From: Streptomyces sp. ISL-96
GTDB taxonomy: Bacteria > Actinomycetota > Actinomycetes > Streptomycetales > Streptomycetaceae
Assembly (NCBI RefSeq): GCF_018614035.1
Contig: NZ_JAGGPA010000026.1
Span: 1-64,000, forward strand
Direction of reading: 5' to 3'
DNA: 64,000 bases
Below, piece after piece: positions 43,401 to 51,516 of this stretch. The translations under genes were made by a program, and so were the position numbers. Below the pieces are notes generated by a model that made no database searches, was not told the origin of the DNA, and worked only from the letters and a program-made list of their open reading frames with translations. Each line of letters starts with the position of its first letter. Within the stretch, counting starts at the first letter, position 1.

Positions 43401-44405
43401 CGCCGTAAGCTCGCCGCCTCGCGCACGGAGGCGGAGCAGTCCACGCCCGCCGAGGGCACCGCGACGCAGGACAGCGCCGAGCCCGCGGCCCGTCCGCACC
43501 CCCAGGGCCAGGGCACGGGCCAGGGCCCGCTCCAGCAGCGGCTGTCGCCCCAGAGCGAGGGCCGTGCGTACGCCATAGGCGCACCCGACGAGGGTTCGGA
43601 GGGCCCCGAGCCGCTGGACGGCCCCAACGGCGCCGTGGAGGTGGCCAACCGGCCCCAGCCGCAGCCCGTCGACGACGAGCTGCCCCCGGAGCCGCTCGAC
43701 AACCCGCGCCGCCTGCTGGTGTGGCCCGCCCCGGACGCCTCCACGCAGCAGGCGCTGAGCGACCGCGGCTACCGCCCGGTGATCGTGCACTCCCGCGAGG
43801 AGGTCGACGCGCAGATAGCGGCGTTCCCCGCGGCGCTGTTCGTCGACCCGCTGACCGGGCCCATCACCCGTACGGCGCTCCAGTCGCTGCGCCAGGCCGC
43901 CGTCGCCGCCGAGGTCCCCGTCCTGGTGACGGCCGGGCTCGGGCAGGCGACGCGTGAGGCGGCGTACGGCGCGGATCCCGCCGTACTGCTGAAGGCGCTC
44001 GCGCCGCGCGACAGCGAGCAGCACCCGTCGCGCGTCCTGCTGATCGAGGAGCACGAGGAGATCGCGCTCGCGCTGACGGCGACGCTGGAGCGGCGCGGCA
44101 TGCAGGTGGCGCGCGCCGGAACGGACACCGAAGCGGTCACGCTGGCGACGCAGATGCGGCCGAACCTGGTGGTGATGGACCTGATGCAGGTACGCCGCCG
44201 CCGCGCCGGAATCGTCGACTGGCTGCGCGCGAACGGGCAGTTGAACCGCACGCCGCTGGTCGTCTACACCTCGGCCGGACTCGACGAGGGCGAACTGCAC
44301 CGGCTCGCCTCGGGGGAGACGGTGCTCTTCCTCGCGGAGCGCTCGACGAGCAGTGAGGTGCAGGGCCGGATCGTGGACCTGCTCGCGAAGATCGGCACGA
44401 ACTGA
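40446..44405 (+). CDS. Degenerate hybrid histidine kinase (PAS-PAS-kinase-tandem receiver)
   Basis: This 1319-residue cytoplasmic protein has two PAS domains (about 10-125 and 160-285). A kinase-like part (290-515) has GESLRGPLEEL where HELRTPL is expected, so Glu304 replaces the phospho-His, and the ATP-binding Asn and glycine boxes are also lost. A low-complexity linker of about 570 residues carries seven GRRxR-type motifs and a Gln run. Two receiver-like domains (about 1086-1185, Asp in LFVDPL; 1195-1319, Asp in LVVMDLM) follow. GGGAGGAA precedes the GTG. It probably signals by binding rather than phosphotransfer. Confidence 0.8.
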   Translation: MSSRPSRGAARLAAILDALPDGLLLVNCNGTVVNANTIALETFESPGTGLVGRGLLDLLPTFDSKLIPGSMRRADGEDDQGRTKPTRMVARRTDGTEFPVEVTSANLEDGRDAYASHTDRPSFTGDELLMLVVRDLSGTVDTEAELARSQRQTEMILRAAAEGVVGTDTDGRVVLVNPAAAQMLGYRASDLGGKELHPLAIHSKADGTPFPYDDSPLADTLKSGRKHRVRGQVLWAKNGKPVAVDLTTAPVRDGDQLVGAVMTFTDRRPYDELVEKQAEVLERETKRYEEMAGRHAQLTAVLGESLRGPLEELRGELRTLASDPAGQLWPEANQILHHLAAGYARMTTLVENVLGYQRLAAGTEQLTKAKVLLDGVVAAGVEGAIELIGPGRAQFAVHAPPIEAEVDAGRLATALAHLVADVAGIDSTGKAPAAAPGGGYTDSTIVVAAAQRGEVVRIEVRGPYAGGDPVHEPIVRGIVAAHGGVLQTHEVPGVGGSAYVLEVPLGAGAGAVTPAQPKAAAPDPAPVPAQQSAPADGGGRRARRSSTDAFLELDGKRATGEQAAAVAAAEPVPTGAGAAGPAPTGRRRARRDGPGEADGAGAVTGPQDRIPAQASGDGPDSGSGSGSGGTGRRRGRPSPVEGGGDGRTGGGGGGAVELRAALPAAAPSGASGVVSEGSVVTASEGAHGTGRAALGQTVPPQGVPVDVPGSTGRRARRGGDGAHENAPALPALPSAPSAASESPQQLQQQQQQQASGRRARRALAPPAQERSEAPRSVFALPPADADRVQPTAGEADASLPGRHDAVRTTPDADHTPPQPHPTPAPAPAPAPTGRRRAMASVPVPAPEGNAAHDSDAVSVPPSWSAAPGGATATTTGTTQTWPAPGFAVGAASEDDAEPATGPQQPRIAQPLPPAQPLPAEAPATATAPATAQAPAPAAAAPAPVSAPLSADSTQGRAFSVRTLGQGMPFAEQIAQQQNQTLGSGRRRKLAASRTEAEQSTPAEGTATQDSAEPAARPHPQGQGTGQGPLQQRLSPQSEGRAYAIGAPDEGSEGPEPLDGPNGAVEVANRPQPQPVDDELPPEPLDNPRRLLVWPAPDASTQQALSDRGYRPVIVHSREEVDAQIAAFPAALFVDPLTGPITRTALQSLRQAAVAAEVPVLVTAGLGQATREAAYGADPAVLLKALAPRDSEQHPSRVLLIEEHEEIALALTATLERRGMQVARAGTDTEAVTLATQMRPNLVVMDLMQVRRRRAGIVDWLRANGQLNRTPLVVYTSAGLDEGELHRLASGETVLFLAERSTSSEVQGRIVDLLAKIGTN

Positions 44406-44426
44406 GGAACGAAAGCCCCTGCTTCT

Positions 44427-44470
44427 CACGGCAGAGAGCCCCTGGCCGCTGCCAGGGGCTCTCTGCCGTG
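44427..44470. terminator. Long terminator hairpin
   Basis: A 20-bp perfect stem (CACGGCAGAGAGCCCCTGGC and its complement) with loop CGCT lies between the convergent hybrid kinase and acyl-CoA ligase genes. It probably ends both transcripts. Confidence 0.9.
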
Positions 44471-44532
44471 CCTGCTGAACTCGACGTGGCGGGGCTCTGT
44501 TCGAGCCCTCCCCACGCGCGCCTGAGGCGTGA

Positions 44533-46221
44533 TCAGCCCGCTTCGGGCTTGCTTTCACCCTGCCTGACCTGCGGAGCCAGGTAGGTGACGTCCAGTGCGC
44601 CGGACTCGTGCAGTTGGCGCAGCTTCTTCTTGTCGAACTTGCCCACGCTCGTCTTGGGTACGGCCGGGATGGTCGCCCAGCGCTCCGGCAGCTGCCACTT
44701 CGCGATCTTGCCCGCGAGGAAGGCCCGCAGCTCCTCGTAGTCCGCGGTCGCGCCTTCCTTCAGCACCACCGTGGCCAGGGGGCGCTCGCTCCACCTGTCG
44801 TCCGGTACGGCGATGACGGCCGCCTCCGCAACGTCCGGGTGGGCCATCAACTCGTTCTCCAGTTCAACGCTCGAGATCCACTCCCCACCCGACTTTATGA
44901 CGTCCTTCGCGCGGTCGGTGAGGGTGAGGAAGCCTTCGTCGCTGATGACGCCGATGTCGCCGGTCTTGAGCCAGCCGTCCTCGCTGAACTTGTCGGCGGG
45001 CCTGAGGTCCTCGCCCGCCGCGCCGCCGTAGTACGCGCCGGCGATCCAGTTGCCCCGTACCTCCAGCTCACCGGCCGACTCGCCGTCCCAGGCGAGGATT
45101 TCGCCGTTCTGCCCGATCAGGCGCGCCTCGACACCGGCCGGGAAGCGGCCCTGCGTGATGCGGTACGGCCACTCCTCCTCGGGGGTGAGCCCGGCCGGCG
45201 GGTGCGCCATGGTGCCGAGCGGCGAGGTCTCCGTCATGCCCCAGGCGTGGCACAGGCGCACACCGAGCTTGTCGTACGCCTCCATGAGGGCGGGCGGGCA
45301 GGCGGCGCCGCCGATGGTGACGTTCGCCATGGAGGAGAGGTCGCGCGGGTTGGCGGTGACCTCGGCGAGCAGGCCCTGCCAGATGGTGGGGACGGCGGCG
45401 GCGTGCGTCGGCTTCTCGCGCTCGATCATCTCGGCGAGCGGGGCCGGCTGGAGGAAGCGGTCCGGCATGAGCATGTTGATGCCGGTCATGAAGGTGGCGT
45501 GCGGCAGCCCCCAGGCCATCACATGAAATTGCGGGACCACCACAAGGGTCGTGTCCTTGTCGCTCAGACCCATCGACTCGGCCATGTTGACCTGCATGGA
45601 GTGCAGGTAGATGGACCGGTGGGAGTAGACGACGCCCTTGGGGTCGCCGGTGGTGCCGGAGGTGTAACACATGGCCGCGGCGGCGCGTTCGTCCAGCTCG
45701 GGCCAGTCGTACGTGGTGGGGCGGTTCGCGATCAGGTCCTCGTACTCGTGGACGCGCGGCGCGCAGCCGTCGAGGAGCGAGCGGTCGCCCGGGCCCGAGA
45801 CGACCACGTGCTCGACGGTCTTCAGGTGCGGGAGGAGCGGCGCGAGCAGCGGCAGCAGCGAGCCGTTGGCGATGACGACGCGGTCGGCGGCGTGGTTGAC
45901 GATCCAGACCAGCTGCTCGGGGGCCAGGCGCAGGTTGAGCGGGTGGAGTACGGCGCCCATGGAGGGGACCGCGAGGTACGCCTCCACGTGCTCCTGGTTG
46001 TTCCACATGAGGGTGGCGACGCGCTGGTCGCCGTCGACGCCGAGCTCGTCGCGCAGAGCGTTCGCGAGCCGTGTCGCGCGCTCCCCGGTCTCGGCGAAGG
46101 TGCGGCGCTGCGGCTCCTCCTCACCGGTCCATGTGGTGACCTGTGAGCGACCGTGGATCGTCATCCCGTGCTTCAGGATGCGGGTCACGGTCAGTGGTAC
46201 GTCCTGCATGGTGCTCAGCAC
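44533..46221 (-). CDS. Acyl-CoA ligase (AMP-binding, FadD-like)
   Basis: This 562-residue enzyme activates a fatty or similar acid to its CoA ester with ATP. It has YTSGTTGDPKGVVYSH (P-loop, about 190), HAWGMTETSPLG (about 335), GWLKTGDIGVI and the C-terminal catalytic Lys in PKTSVGKFDKKKLR. The length suits medium/long-chain ligases. The GTG at 46221 has GGAGG 4-5 bp upstream; the ATG at 46209 is too far from it. It may feed the igr-like operon at 48024-51015, but it is not in that operon. Confidence 0.92.
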   Translation of the reverse strand: MLSTMQDVPLTVTRILKHGMTIHGRSQVTTWTGEEEPQRRTFAETGERATRLANALRDELGVDGDQRVATLMWNNQEHVEAYLAVPSMGAVLHPLNLRLAPEQLVWIVNHAADRVVIANGSLLPLLAPLLPHLKTVEHVVVSGPGDRSLLDGCAPRVHEYEDLIANRPTTYDWPELDERAAAAMCYTSGTTGDPKGVVYSHRSIYLHSMQVNMAESMGLSDKDTTLVVVPQFHVMAWGLPHATFMTGINMLMPDRFLQPAPLAEMIEREKPTHAAAVPTIWQGLLAEVTANPRDLSSMANVTIGGAACPPALMEAYDKLGVRLCHAWGMTETSPLGTMAHPPAGLTPEEEWPYRITQGRFPAGVEARLIGQNGEILAWDGESAGELEVRGNWIAGAYYGGAAGEDLRPADKFSEDGWLKTGDIGVISDEGFLTLTDRAKDVIKSGGEWISSVELENELMAHPDVAEAAVIAVPDDRWSERPLATVVLKEGATADYEELRAFLAGKIAKWQLPERWATIPAVPKTSVGKFDKKKLRQLHESGALDVTYLAPQVRQGESKPEAG

Positions 46222-46335
46222 GGCGTCCTCCCGGTGGGCGCTACGCGGCAGTAATAAGGGTGGCCTGATTCTGCGCACGTACCACGCGGTATGTCACTAC
46301 TTCCGGGAGTACGAATCGGATGCGGTCGGGGGAGG

Positions 46336-46914
46336 TCAGCGGACCGGGGCCAGCTCCGGGTCCTCGCGGAGCTTGCCGAGGGCGCGCGAGACGGCGCTCT
46401 TGACCGTACCGACGGAGACGCCGAGGACCTCGGCCGTCTGGACCTCACTCAGGTCCTCGTAGTAGCGCAGGACGACCATGGCGCGCTGGCGGTCCGGCAG
46501 CTTCATGATCGCGCGCCACATCGCGTCGCGCAGCACCTGCTGTTCGGCGGGGTCGTTGGCGAGGGCGGTGGCCGTGGCGGTGCTGGAGGCGGAGGCGGGC
46601 TCGGGGAGCTCGTCCGTGGCGTACTCGTCGACCTTGCGCTTGCGCCACTGCGAGGTGCGGGTGTTGAGCAGGGCGCGGCGTACGTAGCCGTCGAGGGCGC
46701 GGTGGTCCTCGATGCGGTCCCAGGCGACGTACGTCTTGGTGAGCGCCGTCTGCAGCAGGTCCTCCGCGTCGCACGGATTGGCGGTGAGCGAGCGGGCGGT
46801 GCGCAGCAGTACGGGCCCCCGGGCGCGTACGTACGTGGAGAACGACGGGTAGGGCGCCGGCGTCGCCGCCCTTGTCGCCGCCTTGGATGCGCTGGTGCAG
46901 ACAGGCGTGGTCAT
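46336..46914 (-). CDS. SigE-family ECF sigma factor
   Basis: This 192-residue sigma factor has region 2 (ARSLTANPCDAEDLLQTALTKTYVAWDRI, about 45-75) and region 4 (LPDRQRAMVVLRYYEDLSEVQTAEVLGVSVGTVKSAVSRALGKLRE, about 140-185). No anti-sigma gene is adjacent. The ATG at 46914 is chosen; a GTG at 46923 overlaps TAGCGT, a possible -10 element, so the mRNA may be leaderless. It was read as the SigE family of actinobacteria; the target regulon is unknown. Confidence 0.88.
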   Translation of the reverse strand: MTTPVCTSASKAATRAATPAPYPSFSTYVRARGPVLLRTARSLTANPCDAEDLLQTALTKTYVAWDRIEDHRALDGYVRRALLNTRTSQWRKRKVDEYATDELPEPASASSTATATALANDPAEQQVLRDAMWRAIMKLPDRQRAMVVLRYYEDLSEVQTAEVLGVSVGTVKSAVSRALGKLREDPELAPVR

Positions 46915-47089
46915 GAAGTCCACGCTAGGAGCGCGTCGTACGCGGCGGATCGGCCCCAGGTCCCGAAACCGGATCCGCCTCAGGTTGTAGGGGTGGGGAC
47001 GGCCCCACCTCCTGAGGGTGGAGACCGCACGGCTCTCCGTAGGGGTCGTGTCTCGGGGGCGGGGCCGTCTCTTCCTCCGTTACGGCAGG

Positions 47090-47971
47090 TCAGCGGCGGA
47101 TCCGTGCGACCGGGGCGTCCGCCGTGTTCCGGTCGATGCTCAGGCGTCGGCCGCCGTGCTTCTCCACGACGTTTCCGGCGTACTGGTGGATGCGGCGGTG
47201 CGGCCTCCACGCCCACTTGGACAGGGCGCGTTCGCCGTACAGCGACGGCTTGCCGTCCCAGCGGGCGAACCACATCGCCGACGGCAGGTCCGTCACCCCC
47301 GCCCTGCGGGCGCGCTCCATGTGCCGTACGCCGGATTCCGCACTGCTGTAGAAACCCGGGAGGTACGCGTACTTGCGCACTTCACGGTTCCAGCCGCGGA
47401 TGAAGTCGAGCGTGGTGCGGGCGCAGCGGCTGTTCCCCTCGTTGTACGCCTCCATGTCGAGGTAGAGCGCACTGCCGGCGCGCATGCCGAGCGCCTTCGC
47501 CGCGCGGACCGCCTGCCTCGCCTCCTTCTTCCCCTGGCGCCAGGGCGCGCGGCCCATCCTGACGCGCCGCTTGTTCTTGGCCTGCACGCAGGGGGACTGC
47601 GAACCGACGAAGACCGGCAGCACCCGCCAGCCCATCCGGTCCACGGCCGCCACCCACTGCTTGCTGAGGTGGCGCTGCTTCTGGCAGTGCCGGCCGCGGC
47701 CCGCGAAGTAGACGCCGACGGCCCGGTACGGGGAGGCTCGCCACGCCCGCATGGTGGAGAGCGAGGGGGCCTGGCAGGTGTCGAAGGCGCGGCCGCGGAA
47801 TTTCACGGTGGGGGCGGCGACCGCTGGCGGTCCGCCGGCCGGCCCGGCGGCCGGTGCTCTCGACCGGGCGGCGGCGTCCACCTGATGCGGCACGACCAGC
47901 ACTCCCAGCAAGCCGGCGAGCGCGACGGTGTATCCGAGGAGCTTCTGCGCGTAGATCTTCTGCAGGTGCAT
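47090..47971 (-). CDS. Secreted DUF1906 (Rv2525c-like) protein
   Basis: This 293-residue protein has a signal peptide or anchor (LLGYTVALAGLLGVLVV, about 11-28) and a TIM-barrel-like DUF1906 domain. The latter has GRAFDTCQAPSLSTMRAW, YRAVGVYFAGRG, PVFVGSQSPC, SALYLDMEAYN and IHQYAGNVVEKHGGRRLSIDRN. This is a glycoside-hydrolase-like fold related to cell-wall lysozymes. The acidic residues in LDMEAY are candidate catalytic ones. Six Cys may form disulfides. The start is uncertain: ATG 47971 lacks a ribosome site, and an upstream GTG is possible. Confidence 0.8.
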   Translation of the reverse strand: MHLQKIYAQKLLGYTVALAGLLGVLVVPHQVDAAARSRAPAAGPAGGPPAVAAPTVKFRGRAFDTCQAPSLSTMRAWRASPYRAVGVYFAGRGRHCQKQRHLSKQWVAAVDRMGWRVLPVFVGSQSPCVQAKNKRRVRMGRAPWRQGKKEARQAVRAAKALGMRAGSALYLDMEAYNEGNSRCARTTLDFIRGWNREVRKYAYLPGFYSSAESGVRHMERARRAGVTDLPSAMWFARWDGKPSLYGERALSKWAWRPHRRIHQYAGNVVEKHGGRRLSIDRNTADAPVARIRR

Positions 47972-48023
47972 GAGAAGAGTCAACGTGCCCCCGCCCGCAC
48001 CGACCACCGCTCACGCCCCTGCC

Positions 48024-49199
48024 TCAGCCATCCGCCCCCAAGATCAACCCGGACGTGGGAACTCCGGTGCCCGCCGTCACCAGCGACGTGGCCGCGCCCG
48101 GTATCTGGTTCACCGACGTACCGCGCAGTTGTCTGACCGCCTCCGCGATGCCGTTCATGCCGTGCAGGTACGCCTCACCCAGCTGGCCGCCGTGCGTGTT
48201 CAGCGCCAGCCTGTCCTCGGCCACGAAACCGCCGCCCTCGCCGGGCCCGCAGAACCCGAACTCCTCCAGCTGCATCAGCACGAACGGTGTGAAGTGGTCG
48301 TAGAGGATGCCCACATCGATGTCGGCCGGCCGCAGCCCCGAGGTCTGCCACAACTGCCGGGCGACCACACCCATCTCGGGCAGCCCGGTCAGAGCGTCCG
48401 GCCCGCCGCGATAGAAGCTCGTCATCTGCTCCTGACCGCGCCCGGCTCCCTGCGCGGCGGCGACGATCACCGCGGGCGGGTGCGGCAGATCCCGGGCCCG
48501 CTCGACGGAGGTCACGACGACCGCCTGCCCACCGTCGGTCTCCTGACAGCAGTCGAGGAGTCTCAGCGGTTCGACGATCCAGCGCGAGGCGGCGTGGTCG
48601 GCGAGGGTGATCGGCTTCTCGTAGAAGTACGCGGCGGGGTTGCGGGCGGCGTGACGGCGGTCGGTGACGGCGACGTGGCCGAAGACGTCGGCCGTCAGGT
48701 CGTACACATGCAGATAGCGCTGGGCGGCCATGGCGACCCAGGAGGCGGGGGTGAGCAGCCCGAAGGGCAGGTTCCAGCCGAGGGCCGCTCCTTCTGCCGA
48801 CGGCTCGCGGTGCTGTACGCCCGAGCCGAAGCGGCGGCCGGAGCGTTCGTTGAACGCCCGGTAGCAGACGACGACTTCCGCCACCCCGCTCGCCACGGCG
48901 AGTGCGGCCTGCTGGACGGTGGCGCAGGCCGCGCCGCCGCCGTAGTGGATACGGGAGAAGAACGACAGCTCACCGATACCGGCCGCCTGGGCGACGGTGA
49001 TCTCGGGGCTGGTGTCCATCGTGAAGGTGACCATGCCGTCGACGTCGGCGGGGGTGAGCCCGGCATCCGCGATGGCGGCCCGTACGGCCTCGACGGCCAG
49101 CTTGAGCTCGCTGCGCCCGGAGTCCTTGGAGAACTCGGTCGCCCCGATACCGGCGATCGCGGCCTTCCCGCCGAGCGTGTCGGCGTTGCGTACGCTCAC
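48024..49199 (-). CDS. Thiolase-fold lipid-transfer protein (Ltp2-like aldolase)
   Basis: This 391-residue thiolase-like protein (AIAGIGATEFSKDSGRSELKLAVEAVRAAIADAGL; HYGGGAACATVQQAALAVASG; NTHGGQLGEAYLHGMNG) is of the SCPx/Ltp type. In mycobacteria Ltp2 is the retro-aldolase that releases propionyl-CoA from the C22 steroid side-chain intermediate, working with ChsH2. Here the two upstream genes are ChsH1- and ChsH2-like, in the same order. The GTG start overlaps the previous stop (GTGA) behind GGAGGAGGA. The steroid role is inferred from this order. Confidence 0.85.
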   Translation of the reverse strand: MSVRNADTLGGKAAIAGIGATEFSKDSGRSELKLAVEAVRAAIADAGLTPADVDGMVTFTMDTSPEITVAQAAGIGELSFFSRIHYGGGAACATVQQAALAVASGVAEVVVCYRAFNERSGRRFGSGVQHREPSAEGAALGWNLPFGLLTPASWVAMAAQRYLHVYDLTADVFGHVAVTDRRHAARNPAAYFYEKPITLADHAASRWIVEPLRLLDCCQETDGGQAVVVTSVERARDLPHPPAVIVAAAQGAGRGQEQMTSFYRGGPDALTGLPEMGVVARQLWQTSGLRPADIDVGILYDHFTPFVLMQLEEFGFCGPGEGGGFVAEDRLALNTHGGQLGEAYLHGMNGIAEAVRQLRGTSVNQIPGAATSLVTAGTGVPTSGLILGADG

Positions 49200-49591
49200 G
49201 AGTCCTCCTCCCGGACTCTGACGGTCACCTTGCCGGTGACGTGATGGCCGAGCCCGTTGGCGCCGACGACCCGGACCTCGGCCGTGCCGTCCGCGTCGAG
49301 CGCGGTGACGGTGCCGGTGAGCACCATGGTGTCGCCGGGATAGTTGGGCACCCCGAGGCGGATCTTCACAGCGCGCAGCCTGGCACCCGGGCCGAAGTGA
49401 TCGGTGATGTACCGGCCGACGAGCCCATTGGTCGTGAGGATGTTCATGAAGATGTCGGGCGAGCCCTTCGCCCGCGCGGCCTCGGCGTCGTGATGGACGT
49501 CCTGGTAGTCGCGGGAGGCCACGGCACCCGCGACGATCAGCGTGCGGGTGATCGGGATCTCCAGCGGCGGCAACTCATGCCCGACCTTCAT
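49196..49591 (-). CDS. MaoC-like hydratase subunit (ChsH1-like)
   Basis: This 131-residue hotdog-fold protein has ASRDYQDVHHDAEAARAKGSPDIFMN (about 26-51, with the hydratase Asp/His) and TGTVTALDADGTAEVRVVGANGLGHHVTGKVTV. It matches the small ChsH1 partner, which forms a complex with the MaoC domain of ChsH2 to hydrate the steroid side-chain enoyl-CoA. The ATG at 49591 follows GAGGAAG. It lies between the ChsH2-like and Ltp2-like genes and is coupled to the latter. Confidence 0.85.
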   Translation of the reverse strand: MKVGHELPPLEIPITRTLIVAGAVASRDYQDVHHDAEAARAKGSPDIFMNILTTNGLVGRYITDHFGPGARLRAVKIRLGVPNYPGDTMVLTGTVTALDADGTAEVRVVGANGLGHHVTGKVTVRVREEDS

Positions 49592-49648
49592 ACCGCTTCC
49601 TCCTCCTCGCCCTTGTCACCCGGGACGGTCCAGGTCGGCGCCCGCCCA

Positions 49649-50641
49649 TCAGCCCTCACCCCCTCCGCCGTTCTCCACCGGCCGAAAGACTGGCAGCTCC
49701 AACTCCCCGTCCACGCTTAGGAATTCCAGCCGGACTGGCATCCCGATCCGCACCTTGTCGTACGGCACCCCGACCACATTGCTGACCATCCGCACGCCCT
49801 CCGCGAGTTCGATCAGCCCGACGGCGTACGGAGGGTCGAAGGCCGGAAACGGTGGATGGTGCATGACGACGTACGAGAAGACCGTGCCGGCCCCGCTCGC
49901 CTCGAGCGTGTCCCACTCCGGCGACCCGCAGCCGCCGCATCCCGGCAGCCAGGGAAACCGGAGCGTCCCGCAGCCCTCGCACCGCTGGATCAGGAGCTTG
50001 TGCCGGGCCACCCCGTCCCAGAACCCGGCGTTGTCCCGGTTGACGACGGGCCGCGGCCGCCGGCTTCGAACCTCCCGGCCTCCCGCTTCGCGCCTCCCCG
50101 CGGCCGGCGCGTACTTGAGGATGCGGAAGCGGTGCGTCCCCGCCCGCTCCCCCTCCGCCCGGACGTCCATCCGCGTCGTAACGAAATACCCGGTCCCCAG
50201 CTTCGTCGTCTTACGCTCCGACACCGACTCGATCAAGGCGTCGAAGGTGATCCGGTCCCCGGGCCGCAGATCCCGCACGTACTCCTGCTCGCAGTCGGTC
50301 GCGACCACCGAGGTGTACCCCGCGCCGTCCAGCAGCGCGAGCAGTTCGTCGTACGCCGCCGACCTGCCCGTATGGTCCGCATGCCCGGACAGGCCGCCCA
50401 TCGTCCAGGCCTGGAGCATCGTCGGCGGGGCGATCGCACCGGGGCCGCGGTACGCCGCCGCGCCGTCCCCCATCGCCTCGCACCAGTGCCTGATCATCGG
50501 CTCGTTGACGGGGTCCTTGCCAACCCCGTCGACCACCGCCGCCCGCCCCTCGAACGCCTTCAGCAGCCCGTACAGATCCCCATCCGCGCCCCCGCCCACG
50601 CCCACTTCCGCGCGCCCGCCCGCATCCACTTCCGCGCTCAT
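49649..50641 (-). CDS. MaoC-DUF35 fusion protein (ChsH2-like)
   Basis: This 330-residue protein has an N-terminal hotdog/MaoC-like domain (about 20-180, MIRHWCEAMGDGAAAYRG, GDRITFDALIESVSERKTTKLGTGYFVTT). A C-terminal rubredoxin-like zinc ribbon (CEGCGTLRFPWLPGCGGCG, about 225) with an OB-fold DUF35 domain follows. The DUF35 part of mycobacterial ChsH2 binds and is needed by Ltp2. The ATG at 50641 overlaps the stop of the dehydrogenase fragment (ATGA). The domain order and neighbours fit the igr locus. Confidence 0.85.
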   Translation of the reverse strand: MSAEVDAGGRAEVGVGGGADGDLYGLLKAFEGRAAVVDGVGKDPVNEPMIRHWCEAMGDGAAAYRGPGAIAPPTMLQAWTMGGLSGHADHTGRSAAYDELLALLDGAGYTSVVATDCEQEYVRDLRPGDRITFDALIESVSERKTTKLGTGYFVTTRMDVRAEGERAGTHRFRILKYAPAAGRREAGGREVRSRRPRPVVNRDNAGFWDGVARHKLLIQRCEGCGTLRFPWLPGCGGCGSPEWDTLEASGAGTVFSYVVMHHPPFPAFDPPYAVGLIELAEGVRMVSNVVGVPYDKVRIGMPVRLEFLSVDGELELPVFRPVENGGGGEG

Positions 50642-51015
50642 CCCCGCCGCCCCCTCGGCATCTCGCCCGCAGCCTCCTGACACATTGGATACACCGCAAC
50701 GGCCGATTCGGTTCCCATAAATTTCACGCCGCCGACGATCCATTCGTCGCCCTCACGCACCGCGCGCGTACGGAGCGAGGCGAGGTCGGTACCGGCCGAC
50801 GGCTCGGTGCAGCCGATCGCGAAGACGATCTCGCCGCGCAGGATCCGGGGGAGGAAGTAGTCCTTCTGCTCGGGCGTCCCGCCGCGGCCGGCCCGCCGCA
50901 ACGGCGCGCGCTGTCCGGCGGCGCCGTGCGGATCCGCTCCCCCCATCACCTCGCGGAAGTACGAGCGGAGTTCGGCGCGCAGCTGCCGCCGGCGCAAGGT
51001 GGGGGCAAGGTGCAC
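50638..51015 (-). pseudogene. Acyl-CoA dehydrogenase remnant (FadE/ChsE-like)
   Basis: The 125-residue ORF starts like an acyl-CoA dehydrogenase (MHLAPTLRRRQLRAELRSYFREVM), skips about 55 residues, and resumes with GTPEQKDYFLPRILRGEIVFAIGCTEPSAGTDLASLRTRAVREGDEW (in parts). It then ends, whereas intact enzymes have about 380-400 residues. The FAD- and base-bearing C-terminal domains are absent. The GTG start with GGAGGA is intact, and its stop overlaps the next gene, so it still leads the operon. In the igr locus this place is held by fadE28/fadE29. Confidence 0.75.
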
Positions 51016-51068
51016 GGCAGCGTCCTCCGACGGCAGGCGGCGTCACAGTCTGATGATTACTGGATATT

Positions 51069-51081
51069 TGACTGTCCGTCA
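51069..51081. promoter_or_regulatory. TGAC-N5-GTCA operator-like site
   Basis: TGACTGTCCGTCA is a 4+5+4 inverted repeat 54 bp before the dehydrogenase-fragment start. It sits beside AT-rich promoter-like sequence. TetR-type regulators of acyl-CoA genes bind sites of this general form. The match is a reading, not a test. Confidence 0.45.
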
Positions 51082-51204
51082 GATCAACGCGCACTGTCAA
51101 GGAAACAGCACACCCAGAAACGGGAACGGCCTGCGCAACGGCGACAAGCGCCGTCGCGCAGGCAGTCATTCACCCCGCAACACAGACCCCGGCCGGGTCG
51201 CGGC

Positions 51205-51516
51205 TCACCAGAGCTGCGCGAAGTTCACGGCCACGGTCTCGTTGGACTGGTCGATCGCCGTGAAGCCGGATCCGCTCACGCTCGCCGTGTTGTTCTGGTT
51301 CGACGCGCCGGCACCCGTCGCCACCTGCTGCGTGGTGGTCGAGTTGCCGAGGTTGTGGCCACCGACACCGCTTCCGCCGACCGTGGCCACGGTCGCGTTC
51401 GACCCGTCGTTCGCGAAGGAACCGTTGTCCGCAAGGGCGACGCCTGAGCAGAGGGCGGCCGCGAGGGGCAGGGCGGCAACAGCTGCGATGACACGGGCGC
51501 TACGGATGCTTGCCAT
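51205..51516 (-). CDS. Small secreted Asn/Gln/Ser/Thr-rich protein
   Basis: This 103-residue protein has a clear signal peptide (MASIRSARVIAAVAALPLAA to ALA, about 1-29). The mature 74 residues are uncharged-polar and repetitive (GSNATVATVGGSGVGGHNLGN, TTTQQVATGAGASNQNNTASVSGSG). Such composition favours beta-stacking, as in surface amyloids, but it lacks the chaplin motif and I could not match rodlins. GGAGG lies 7 bp before the ATG. No Cys is in the mature part. The function is unknown. Confidence 0.75.
   Translation of the reverse strand: MASIRSARVIAAVAALPLAAALCSGVALADNGSFANDGSNATVATVGGSGVGGHNLGNSTTTQQVATGAGASNQNNTASVSGSGFTAIDQSNETVAVNFAQLW

Noticed and set aside
41762..44558. Long minus-strand ORFs over the hybrid kinase linker
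   Set aside because: They are generated by GC-rich repetitive codons of the sense gene and show no domain.
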